Shown: positions 1 to 7,577 of the stretch, piece after piece | How positions within the stretch are numbered: the stretch's first letter is position 1 | Layout: every line of letters begins with the position of its first letter | NCBI GenBank assembly: GCA_964519585.1 | Contig: CAZFIO010000086.1 | Coordinates: forward strand, 1 to 9,356 | Length of the DNA: 9,356 nt | Source of the DNA: CAZFIO01 sp964519585 | GTDB taxonomy: Bacteria; Bacillota; Clostridia; Tissierellales; Tissierellaceae | Direction: 5' to 3' | Program-made: the position numbers and the translations under genes | The notes under the pieces: generated by a model | The model's database searches: none | What the model saw: the letters and a program-made list of their open reading frames with translations, nothing else | What the model was told of the DNA's origin: nothing

Positions 1-16
1 TATTCAATCGAACCCC

Positions 17-1765
17 TCACTCTCTATTTGTTACTATCCAAAATTGTTTTGCTTGTGGCAATACAACTCTTGCAAAGTCCCAACTTACTTTACTTCTACT
101 TAAACTATTTGAATCATTCACTAAAATTCTGCCATTTTCGTTAATTCCAACTAACGTTATATAATGTCCCTTGCTGGTAAATGCCCCTGGTCCCATACTG
201 GCTATAACAGGGTCCCCTTGGGATAAAGAATTTAATACATCCCTCCATCCCGCAGGGGCAACTTGCCTAATATTTAACCCTACCTTTGCTCCTATATCTT
301 GAAAATAAGACCAAGCCGTCCCGTTTCCATAAATTCTATGTCCTTTTTTTAAAGAATATACAGTAGCCTCATATGGATCTATAATTCCGTCGCCATTTAA
401 GTCAAGTTCATTGTCATATCCTCCCAGCCCTACAATAGCCATTGCCATGCTAACCGGGCCACAGGCTGATGAGCCTATAGTTCCATGTAAAGGGCTTCCT
501 ATATAACTATAAGGGAAATCCGCCCATCTTGAATCAGTTTGCATAAAAAGAGGTATGTCTCTTAAAAGTTCAGAAGGTTCAATTTCATATCCCTCCATAA
601 TTCCAAAGTAACCCCCAAAACCTCCATTGAATCCTCCTAAGTTAGTTGCACTAACATAGCTTAGATATTCCCCATAATTAGCCATAAAATCATAGCTTTG
701 GGGTAAGTATTCAGACATGTGGTAAATTAATTCAGCTGTTGTATTTATGTCAAATCCCTTGTCTAATAAAAAACTTAAATATTTATCTGTGTAATTTATT
801 GACGTTCGGTTAAGTTCCCACGTTCCAGTTATTCTGGAAACATTTACTGTTGTTTCAGAGTAATACTCATCTACAACTTCTTCTACCTCGGGTTCTGCCG
901 CCTCTCCATCTACCTCAGTATTGTCAATATTTGTTTTGGGTACTACTCTAATGTCTTCCCAATAATTATAGCTTCTTTGCACTCCAGATGATTCTGATTT
1001 AGATTTATAAGCATAGTTGAACGAATAATCAGCAAACATCGTCTCAATTTCACTTAAATAAGCTAATGGGTATGTCTTTTTTTCTGTAACGACCGTTTTG
1101 TCTTCAGATATTAAACTGTTATTTTTATATGTTTTTACGACTGTGGTTATTATGGTCTTAACCATCTTTTCTTTATCCGATGTTTTCCCATACTTATTTC
1201 CGTTGTTGTAAGTACTAGTTTTAGGATCACTCCATGTATAACTTGGACTAAGGTTAATAATAATATCGTTAATAAGTCTTCTTTCATTTTCCTGCAAAGA
1301 AGTATTGTTTACAGTATCAAGCCCTGCCAGCATCTGCCACCAAAGTCTATAAGGATAAGATGCATCTCCCCTTGTATAAAGATAATCTTCATATGTGGTA
1401 ACCGTTCCTTTAGAAGACCCATTTTTCACTGTTTCTGTCTCAATAGGTATTTTAATACTTACGTTTTTCAGATAGCTGTTATCTTCAGCTCTTAAGTACA
1501 AGGGTATTTTCTTAGGGTTAATGCTCGCTCCTGAGTCCTGTATTTCCATAATCTCACTATTGGTTAAGCTATTTGCCCATTCTTCTAAGCTATCACTATC
1601 TAAATTATAATTATCAGTCCCTAGATAAGATGAAAAGAATGAAAACACCACACCAACAGACATTATGATCGCCAATACAATAACTCCAAAAAAGGCAATT
1701 TGATAAAAGAACATTTTTAAAAAAGATAATAAGTATTTTTTTATTTTATATTTCACTAAATCCAT
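17..1765 (-). CDS. Membrane-anchored C39-like cysteine peptidase of the conjugation operon
   Basis: The 582-residue protein has a Lys-rich N-terminus and one hydrophobic segment (about residues 13-45), giving an N-in/C-out anchor. Residues 60-400 are extracytoplasmic and unrecognised, with an acidic linker near 285-303. The C-terminal domain (about 403-575) fits the Peptidase_C39_2-like papain fold: Gln409 in a QTDSRW motif (oxyanion), Cys435 in SSACGPVSMAM, His534 in GHYITLVG and Asn550/Asp551. Residues 455-466 (DLNGDGIIDPYE) form a complete EF-hand-type calcium loop inside this domain. Gram-positive T4SS operons usually carry a VirB1/CwlT-like wall hydrolase here; this protein may replace it, but no lysozyme or NlpC/P60 signature is visible. 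Cleaving peptidoglycan crosslinks or processing a surface protein are both inferences. The start has AAGGAGAT upstream, but the spacing is long (about 14 nt). Stop is TGA. The fold is fairly sure; the substrate is unknown. Confidence 0.8.
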   Translation of the reverse strand: MDLVKYKIKKYLLSFLKMFFYQIAFFGVIVLAIIMSVGVVFSFFSSYLGTDNYNLDSDSLEEWANSLTNSEIMEIQDSGASINPKKIPLYLRAEDNSYLKNVSIKIPIETETVKNGSSKGTVTTYEDYLYTRGDASYPYRLWWQMLAGLDTVNNTSLQENERRLINDIIINLSPSYTWSDPKTSTYNNGNKYGKTSDKEKMVKTIITTVVKTYKNNSLISEDKTVVTEKKTYPLAYLSEIETMFADYSFNYAYKSKSESSGVQRSYNYWEDIRVVPKTNIDNTEVDGEAAEPEVEEVVDEYYSETTVNVSRITGTWELNRTSINYTDKYLSFLLDKGFDINTTAELIYHMSEYLPQSYDFMANYGEYLSYVSATNLGGFNGGFGGYFGIMEGYEIEPSELLRDIPLFMQTDSRWADFPYSYIGSPLHGTIGSSACGPVSMAMAIVGLGGYDNELDLNGDGIIDPYEATVYSLKKGHRIYGNGTAWSYFQDIGAKVGLNIRQVAPAGWRDVLNSLSQGDPVIASMGPGAFTSKGHYITLVGINENGRILVNDSNSLSRSKVSWDFARVVLPQAKQFWIVTNRE

Positions 1766-1812
1766 TGTGGGTATTTCATCTCCTTATGACAAATAGGTGC
1801 TAGATAATTGAT

Positions 1813-2787
1813 TTATTGTGAACTTAACGTTATTTCAGAAAGAGGTATGGTTGCTGTTATTCTTTTTCTTATTGCTACTTGTTGCTGTAAAGCAAGCCTA
1901 TCTCTTTCAAATTTAGCCTTTTCCACCGATACAAGCTCTTGAAGTTTGTTATTATTTGTTTTTACACTTATACCTGGCATGCCAATACTATCTTGTATGT
2001 TTTTAAGGTTATCTTCATAATTAAATTGCATTTCTCTCTTATATCCGTTGGCAATGCTATTTCTCTGAGACATGTATTCAGCTGTACCTTTTTCAATATT
2101 TGGATAAGCTTCTAGCATATAACTATCTGCTCTTTCGTTAGCTATAGTTTGAAAATTAAATAGTATATCATCAGGGACCTTCCCATATTCAGAAGGTATA
2201 AAACTAACAGGATTGACAGTAGCTTTCTCTAAATAAGGATTTCCCTGACTTACAGCTAATATTTCATGCCTGCCGTCTTCAATATCTCTATATATAATAC
2301 TTTTATCATTATCTTGGTACATCTTTGCATCTGTGATAGTTTTTAATTCCTCTGGACTTTTCCGTTCAGGAGTTAGTTCTGTGTATTTAGCTTTGGCAAA
2401 CTTAGTCATTGCATTAGACGTAGACAAGTTTTCCATTCTTCTCCTACTAAGAAGTGCTTGTCTCTCAGCTGCCTGCCAGTTTGTACCGTTTAGTTTTGAA
2501 TGGTCCAAGCCTACATATTTATTTTCTGCTTTTTCTCTTGCACTTATCATTAATTCCTCATTGTAGTTTACATGCTTTGGATCACTGTATTCACTTAACT
2601 TACTGTCTATTTCTGTTTCTTTAATTCCTTGCTCAAATAACATATTTCTCGCTTCAGCCATCGTAGATTCTTCTAGTTCTTTTTCCATTTGAACATTTTG
2701 GTATATTCCTTGTCCTAAATCATAAGACTCAGCACCTAAATGTCCAATTCCCACTCCTGCTGCACCGCCTAAACCAGCTCCTATCAT
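1813..2787 (-). pseudogene. Probable detached C-terminal tail of VirB6, separated by an in-frame TAA
   Basis: The 324-codon ORF lies in the same reading frame as the VirB6 gene upstream; only the TAA at 2833-2835 and 15 sense codons separate the two. Those codons (IRARYGGAQGARTFG) continue into MIGAGLGGAAGVGIGHLG, so the Gly/Ala-rich stretch ending VirB6 (GGGAFGAVAGA) runs on across the stop. The first ATG has no usable Shine-Dalgarno sequence; the nearest GGAG lies about 28 nt upstream, and the AAGGT at about -20 is too far for good initiation. Apart from the Gly/Ala start, the product is hydrophilic, charged and mostly helix-forming (heptad-like runs near 33-110 and 285-310), with no catalytic motif. 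VirB6/TrbL proteins of Gram-positive elements often have long soluble C-terminal tails, so I read this as that tail. It could be a dead fragment, be made by readthrough or reinitiation, or reflect a sequencing error. The frame stays open for 324 codons, arguing that any break is recent. Confidence 0.65.
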
Positions 2788-2832
2788 GCCAAAGGTTCTA
2801 GCACCTTGAGCTCCGCCATATCTAGCTCTGAT

Positions 2833-4224
2833 TTAGGCACCTGCCACTGCCCCAAATGCTCCTCCACCGATATCCTGAGCAGTTGAACCCACTCCTTTAA
2901 GTATCTTTTTATTGGCAACTCTCTCCTGCCTTTTTAATGCATCCAACGCCTGTGTCCTCCCAGTTTCTGTGGATGTATCAATGTTATCTAATATATTTGC
3001 AGTTTGGTTGGGCAAAGGTCGTCCTAACGCTTCCCTAGAAGATAAAGAGTTCTCGGTTGGTAGGTTTTTTTCTACTTGAGTTTGTGCCGTCTTAATATCT
3101 GTTCTTTCCGATAAGCCTTCTTTTAACGTATTAACATTCCCAGTTAATGCCCTACCCATACCTCTTGCTAACATCATAGCACCCATTATTCCACTGAGCC
3201 CTGCCCTGGAACTTCCAGCTCCAACACCTGTTTCTATCCCTAAAAAGGACTTAATAATGCTTGTCATAGGTATAATAGATCCAAATGCCACTAATGTATA
3301 CACACTAGATGCAAAACTACTGCTGCCCTCTGTTGAGCCGGCTATACCTCCTACATTGTTGCTAAGAGCTATCACCGTAGTTAGTACAAAGGCTTGAATT
3401 GGTTGAGCTAAAACATTAGATAACATGTTTTTCCACCAATTCTTTACCATATCCTTGGAGAATGGATAAAAAACTGCCATAATTGGGAAAAGTATGAAAA
3501 GAAAACTAACAGTTAAATCTCTTATAATGTAAAAAAACACTAACCATAGGTTTATTCCGACCAACATTAATGAAGTTATAGCATCGATTATGGTGTAGTC
3601 GTCAATAAGTAAATTAGAATTTATATAGTTCTTAATTAATTCATTAGATTCATTAACGCCAATTCCTGTAGTATCTCCAAAGTTTTGTCCGACACTTTTA
3701 AATATAGTGACAAATCCATTGCTTACTTTTGCTAATAAGGTTAATAATTCTGGCATCGTATATAAAAGCACCAATGTAAATACAACTCTATTTAACCTAT
3801 CTTTCATGACAGATTTTGCTTGTGGATTATCGCCTGTATCGGATATACTTTTTACGCTCCATAACATAATACTCATAAAAAGTCCAAGTGCTAGGTATTG
3901 GAACAAGTTATAGAAAGTAGCAAGAAAGTTTTGAGTATCCCCAGGCTTAAATAAACTAAGACCACTAAAAGGGCCATCTCCTTGACTGAATACTAGTTTA
4001 TCTATAGATAGATTAGCAGAGTCCAGTAAATTATATAACAGCATAGCAAGTGCTTTAAATGCTCCTGCTATCATTTTTACCAGTATATTTTGATCTGTGC
4101 CAGCTCTGTAATCCCCTATCTCTATGGGCGGATTAGGTCCACTTGCAATACTTATATTGTTAAACAAAAGCAATATAAGAAGTATTAAAGGAAGAATTAA
4201 AGATGTTTTTCTATTTCTATACAT
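2833..4224 (-). CDS. virB6: VirB6/TrbL-like polytopic membrane protein of the T4SS channel, possibly truncated
   Basis: The 463-residue protein starts with a signal-like hydrophobic segment (9-27) followed by several predicted membrane spans (about 52-67, 103-122, 147-165, 210-232, 237-255, 273-290 and 306-325). The conserved-looking core is KNWWKNMLSNVLAQPIQAFV at 261-280, a polar Trp/Asn motif leading into QPI and a membrane span, typical of TrbL/VirB6 inner-membrane channel proteins. After residue 330 it becomes Gly-rich and then hydrophilic, and it ends abruptly in GGGAFGAVAGA. AGGAGGGG six nt before the ATG is a strong ribosome binding site, and the TAG of VirB4 lies within it, suggesting coupled translation. 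The stop is in frame with the next ORF, and reading through would give about 803 residues, a size more usual for Gram-positive VirB6 proteins with a soluble tail. The assignment is from topology, motif and position. Confidence 0.8.
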   Translation of the reverse strand: MYRNRKTSLILPLILLILLLFNNISIASGPNPPIEIGDYRAGTDQNILVKMIAGAFKALAMLLYNLLDSANLSIDKLVFSQGDGPFSGLSLFKPGDTQNFLATFYNLFQYLALGLFMSIMLWSVKSISDTGDNPQAKSVMKDRLNRVVFTLVLLYTMPELLTLLAKVSNGFVTIFKSVGQNFGDTTGIGVNESNELIKNYINSNLLIDDYTIIDAITSLMLVGINLWLVFFYIIRDLTVSFLFILFPIMAVFYPFSKDMVKNWWKNMLSNVLAQPIQAFVLTTVIALSNNVGGIAGSTEGSSSFASSVYTLVAFGSIIPMTSIIKSFLGIETGVGAGSSRAGLSGIMGAMMLARGMGRALTGNVNTLKEGLSERTDIKTAQTQVEKNLPTENSLSSREALGRPLPNQTANILDNIDTSTETGRTQALDALKRQERVANKKILKGVGSTAQDIGGGAFGAVAGA

Positions 4225-4236
4225 TTCTTTCCCCTC

Positions 4237-6207
4237 CTAAGCAGTTTCTTCTGTTTGTTGATTTTGATTGGTTTGAATAAAGTCCATCTCAAAGTCTGGT
4301 ATTAATACTTTAACTTTAGCTGAAACTGTTCCTGCTTTCATCAATACTTCTCCTCTTTCTGAGGTTCTTAAAAAACTTATCTCGCCATCTGTAAGTTTAA
4401 ATACATCCTTTATGTTGTCCACTTCTGTATTATCTGGTCTTAAAAAGAACTTTGTAAAAGATTGTTTTATAATTACCGAAGTTTCTTCGTTATAAAATTC
4501 ATCAAATTGTTGGGTAAGTACCCAAGTGGAAGTGTTTTTCTTTCTGCCTCTTCTTTCAGCTGTAATTAAGAAATTAAGTGCTTCTTCAAACTTCACCAAT
4601 CTCCATGCTTCGTCTATAATAAGCCTTATTTTATGAGGTTTTTCCCCTGGTCTTGCAACATTTCTTTTAATCATTTGTTCCCAAATAAAATCAGCAATTA
4701 TATATTGTGCTAGTGGAAGTTCTGTTTTTTCATTTAGTCTTGAAAGGTCAAAGTTTATAAATGGTATATCATAGCCTAATTTTACATCAGATGTGGTTTG
4801 TCCATCAAAACAAGCTAGTCCACCTTTTTCCGTTCTAATAAAATTGCTCATTATTTTTATCAAATCATCGTAGTAGGGAACATGTGTTGCCGTATTATCC
4901 AGTTTAGACTCCTCTTTCAGAAGGGAGTACCAATCGCTTAATGTAGGAGGGGTTTTCTTTACTCGATTATGTGTTAGTCCTGTGTCTATATACTCATATA
5001 AGCTATCTGGTTCACTCGTTAAACTCATTGGTTCATATGCTTTATAAACACATCTTTTGATTATTGTTCTTGTAACGTCGTCATAGTGCTTATTATTTCC
5101 TACGAATCCTCTAGCCATTACCATTAGTTGGTCTGTTACTGAGTTAATTTTTGCGTCTAAATCGATGTATTCTATAATTTTCCCAGTTATCTCATCTTTT
5201 TCTTTGCTTATGGTAATATCGAATAAATTTATGGTAGTCCTTCCCCTAGGTTCTAATACGATATTTACTCCACCCATTTGTTCGGCCACAATGCCATATT
5301 CTGGTTCTATATCTAAGGCAATATTTTGTACACTATCTAAGGTCCCGGATCTTGCTGCAAAGGATTTTATAAGGGTGGATTTTCCATATCCGCTAGGTCC
5401 AAATACAAATACATTGTAGTTATTCATAGTGCTATCAAAGTTATCAAAAAATACTGGCCTAGCATTGTCTATATTTAGCCCTAACATAACTCCATTTTCA
5501 TGAGCTATATTGTTTGATGTAAACGGAAATACTGCTGCCAAACTTCTTTTATCGAATGTATGATAAAGGTTAAATGTGTTATCAGCAAGCGGTTTGTTAG
5601 AAAAGAATATTTTTTCTTGGAATAATGCTCCATTTCTTATCCCTAAATCTGTTTGTCCCAAGGTCTCTCTTAGCCTATCTGCGTTGTTGTTTAGCTCTCT
5701 TTCATTTGTTTCGTATATAGTTGACATTATGCTAACATCATATAATTTATTTAATCCGTTTTTTATTTCATCTCTAAGTCTTACCGCTTCCGCTTCTTTA
5801 TCCTGCATATCATCCGCCCTATTCAAATTTCCTCCAGCCTCAAGAACTTCTGTAGCTAGGTTAGTTCTTAGTTTTGATAGTTCAGCTTTTGCTACTTCTA
5901 TATCCATTGGATTTATAAATATTGAGGTATCTATATCTCCAAAGTTATATAGTGAATGAAAACTACTTACAAAATCAACTTCATTGGGTAAAAAAGCAAT
6001 ATACATATTTTTAGCATATAAATTATCTCCAATTATAACTTTTTTAGGGTCCGTAAAGTCATATTCCGTTGCCATTAAGTCTTTAAGTGTCCGTCTATTT
6101 TTTTCAAATATACTTTTGCTATCAGTTGTGGATATGTCTAAATTGTTTTTATTCTCTCTATTTTCATCGTTTTTATTTTTCCTAAGCTTTTTCTTAAATA
6201 ATGCCAT
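4237..6207 (-). CDS. virB4: VirB4-family T4SS ATPase, C-terminal half of the N-domain plus ATPase domain
   Basis: This 656-residue cytoplasmic ATPase would power assembly and transport by the T4SS at the membrane. It shows Walker A GPSGYGKST (270-278), Walker B LIIDEAW (529-535), the ERRGRKKN stretch (551-558) and LTQQ (564-567), in the order and spacing of VirB4/TraC-type proteins. Residues 63-250 match the second part of the VirB4 N-terminal domain (MYIAFLPNEVDFVSSFHSLY, then helices with the INP motif). The first part is missing here and is supplied by the upstream gene. The N-terminus is a short Lys/Asn-rich segment with no membrane span. The start is secure: AAGGAGGT lies six nt before the ATG, and the previous gene's TAA is part of that site. 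The gene is in frame with both neighbours, with 12-nt gaps on each side. The family call is near certain. Confidence 0.95.
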   Translation of the reverse strand: MALFKKKLRKNKNDENRENKNNLDISTTDSKSIFEKNRRTLKDLMATEYDFTDPKKVIIGDNLYAKNMYIAFLPNEVDFVSSFHSLYNFGDIDTSIFINPMDIEVAKAELSKLRTNLATEVLEAGGNLNRADDMQDKEAEAVRLRDEIKNGLNKLYDVSIMSTIYETNERELNNNADRLRETLGQTDLGIRNGALFQEKIFFSNKPLADNTFNLYHTFDKRSLAAVFPFTSNNIAHENGVMLGLNIDNARPVFFDNFDSTMNNYNVFVFGPSGYGKSTLIKSFAARSGTLDSVQNIALDIEPEYGIVAEQMGGVNIVLEPRGRTTINLFDITISKEKDEITGKIIEYIDLDAKINSVTDQLMVMARGFVGNNKHYDDVTRTIIKRCVYKAYEPMSLTSEPDSLYEYIDTGLTHNRVKKTPPTLSDWYSLLKEESKLDNTATHVPYYDDLIKIMSNFIRTEKGGLACFDGQTTSDVKLGYDIPFINFDLSRLNEKTELPLAQYIIADFIWEQMIKRNVARPGEKPHKIRLIIDEAWRLVKFEEALNFLITAERRGRKKNTSTWVLTQQFDEFYNEETSVIIKQSFTKFFLRPDNTEVDNIKDVFKLTDGEISFLRTSERGEVLMKAGTVSAKVKVLIPDFEMDFIQTNQNQQTEETA

Positions 6208-6219
6208 TTTATTACCTCC

Positions 6220-7185
6220 TTATCTTAAATTAGCCGATTCTAATATCTTTTTTTCTTCATTTTCGTAAATTTTTAATTCTATAGGTTTAGCTGTAGTTAT
6301 AAAATGAGAGAAATCAGTTCTAAGTGCATTTTTCAGCTTATAATCTGTTGCTATTTCTTTATTAAATGCCATATATAATAATTCTGCCGCTTTATACCCA
6401 TCTAAAAAGTTTGCCTCCATATTTGCCTTTGCCAACCCTGATATTATACTGTTTAATCTGTTGCTTATAGTGTTTAGTGCTGTTGCAAATTTCTCTTCTT
6501 CTGTTTGATCCTCATTAAAAAGCTTACTGTTGTAATTATATTTAGTTGCTATATAATATCTTTTATCTAAAATATCTGCATTATAAGCTATGCTGTTTAT
6601 AAAGCTTATTACGTTTTTCCCATAATCTATTTGCCTATTTAATCTTTCTATATTTTTTTGTGCATCTAATATTCCTAATTCATTGATAGAATTATTATCA
6701 CTCTTTAAAAGTTTAACCTTGTTTTCTTCTGATTTTAAAAGATCTTCTAACTCTTCTATTCTCCTATTATATATGTTGTTGTAATTGTCTATGTCCATCT
6801 TTTTAGACTGCGTAATTATTTGAATTGGATAGGAGATGCCATTTAATACTGTTTGAAACACTTCTTCAAGTAAAAGCTTTTCATCTATACTAAGTAAGTT
6901 ATAATTAACTCCATAAACCTCAATTATTCCTACATATTCGTTATCATTTATTTTTACTAATGCCTTTTTACCACTGGTTACTATCTTTTCAAATGGTAAG
7001 GCATCTTGTGTCTTTTTATATTTTCCCAATGCTTTTTTACCTTTATTTAAATTACCTTTTTTCGTTTCTTTCTGCTTTGGATTCTTATCTTTATTCAGAA
7101 ATGGAATGCTATCTACCTTTCCATCCAGTAAATAAAAAAAACCTACTGCTCCTAGTACTATTGCAGATATTATAATTTCTATCAC
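6220..7185 (-). CDS. Membrane-anchored protein matching the N-terminal part of VirB4 (split VirB4/TraC-like)
   Basis: The start codon is GTG, set by GAGGAGG eight nt upstream. The 321-residue product has an N-terminal membrane span (2-20), a Lys-rich linker (33-58), and a soluble domain from about 63. The stretch EYVGIIEVYGVNYNLLSIDE (83-102) followed by VLNGISYPIQIITQ (113-126), and later ISNRLNSIISGLAKANMEAN (240-259) with DGYKAAELLYMAFN (262-275), resembles the opening part of VirB4/TraC-like N-terminal domains. The region 136-190 is probably a coiled-coil hairpin. The ATPase gene follows 12 nt later in the same frame and begins where this one stops in the family alignment. The pair therefore looks like a VirB4 divided between a membrane-tethered subunit and a soluble ATPase. 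The match is by eye; the domain assignment is likely, but its separate role is inferred. Confidence 0.75.
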   Translation of the reverse strand: MIEIIISAIVLGAVGFFYLLDGKVDSIPFLNKDKNPKQKETKKGNLNKGKKALGKYKKTQDALPFEKIVTSGKKALVKINDNEYVGIIEVYGVNYNLLSIDEKLLLEEVFQTVLNGISYPIQIITQSKKMDIDNYNNIYNRRIEELEDLLKSEENKVKLLKSDNNSINELGILDAQKNIERLNRQIDYGKNVISFINSIAYNADILDKRYYIATKYNYNSKLFNEDQTEEEKFATALNTISNRLNSIISGLAKANMEANFLDGYKAAELLYMAFNKEIATDYKLKNALRTDFSHFITTAKPIELKIYENEEKKILESANLR

Positions 7186-7188
7186 TTT

Positions 7189-7527
7189 CTATTCCTCCTC
7201 TTTAAGCTTATGACTTGTATATATGTCGCCTCCACCTTTTAGTGTCCATATTAAATATTGTTTATAGTACATATCCTTTTTCATATATCCATTATCAAAT
7301 GCTTTTCTACTAATCCTTCCAACTCCTAGTGGATAAACCACTACATTGAGTATCAGAAAAAATGCAAAAAACACTATTTCACTATTCATTATTTTCCCTA
7401 ATATCACTGCTATTAATGTTGCGGGTCCATTATAAGCTAAGGACTTTTTATATACTGGTATTCCTATCCACGGTATTATAAAAAGCCTTTCTTCTCCTTT
7501 TAGTTCTTTTGGCACTAAATGACTCAC
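7189..7527 (-). CDS. PrgI/VirB3-like small membrane protein, GTG start preferred
   Basis: From GTG at 7527 the protein has 112 residues (SHLVPKELKGEERLF onward), with two closely spaced hydrophobic segments (about 35-47 and 50-69) and a polar C-terminus containing GYMKKDMYYKQYLIWTLKGG and ending KEEE. Size, topology and position directly before the VirB4 genes fit the PrgI/VirB3 group, which recruits VirB4 to the membrane. I chose the GTG because a near-perfect AAAGGAGGT lies 10 nt upstream. The longer ATG start at 7560 (123 residues) has only a weak AGGA and sits inside a stable hairpin. The last codons, GAG GAG GAA TAG, are themselves the ribosome binding site of the next gene, and the gap is only 3 nt, so translation is probably coupled. 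The family assignment rests mainly on size and context. Confidence 0.6.
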   Translation of the reverse strand: MSHLVPKELKGEERLFIIPWIGIPVYKKSLAYNGPATLIAVILGKIMNSEIVFFAFFLILNVVVYPLGVGRISRKAFDNGYMKKDMYYKQYLIWTLKGGGDIYTSHKLKEEE

Positions 7528-7537
7528 TTTTTTCTTT

Positions 7538-7546
7538 ACCTCCTTT
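7538..7546 (-). promoter_or_regulatory. Ribosome binding site that decides the PrgI-like start
   Basis: On the minus strand AAAGGAGGT lies 10 nt before GTG at 7527. It falls inside the longest possible ORF (which would start at ATG 7560), so it argues strongly for the internal GTG. The rival ATG has no comparable site. Confidence 0.7.
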
Positions 7547-7550
7547 GAAT

Positions 7551-7577
7551 AAAAGGACATAGTTTCCTATGTCCTCA
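7551..7577 (-). terminator. Hairpin with GAAA loop and U-rich tail after the second pilin-like gene
   Basis: On the minus strand the sequence forms GGACATAG-GAAA-CTATGTCC, an eight-bp perfect stem with a GNRA tetraloop (7555-7574). It extends by an A-U pair and a G-U wobble, and is followed by TTTTATT. The pilin-like gene's TGA (7575-7577) sits at its base. It looks like a weak or partial intrinsic terminator, or an mRNA-stabilising element placed between the pilin-like genes and the PrgI/VirB4 genes. All genes downstream lie on the same strand without another obvious promoter, so full termination is unlikely; differential expression is inferred. The G-U pair exists only on the minus-strand RNA, which supports that orientation. 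Confidence 0.6.

Noticed and set aside
1..16. Possible TTG start of a next leftward gene (GAGGGG five nt before TTG at 7-5)
   Set aside because: Only a few bases are available before the window edge, so neither a gene nor its frame can be supported.
17..600. C39 domain as part of a bacteriocin ABC exporter system
   Set aside because: There is no ABC transporter domain or double-glycine precursor gene nearby; a single membrane anchor and T4SS context fit better.
2833..2835. Alternative genetic code in which TAA is sense, joining VirB6 and its tail
   Set aside because: TAA ends other ORFs here (at 1813, 6220, 8383 and 9337) in places that make good gene ends, including one overlapping a ribosome binding site.
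5576..6268. Two rightward ORFs opposite VirB4
   Set aside because: Both are antisense to a secure ATPase gene, are Ser/Leu/Phe-rich, and show no start signals.
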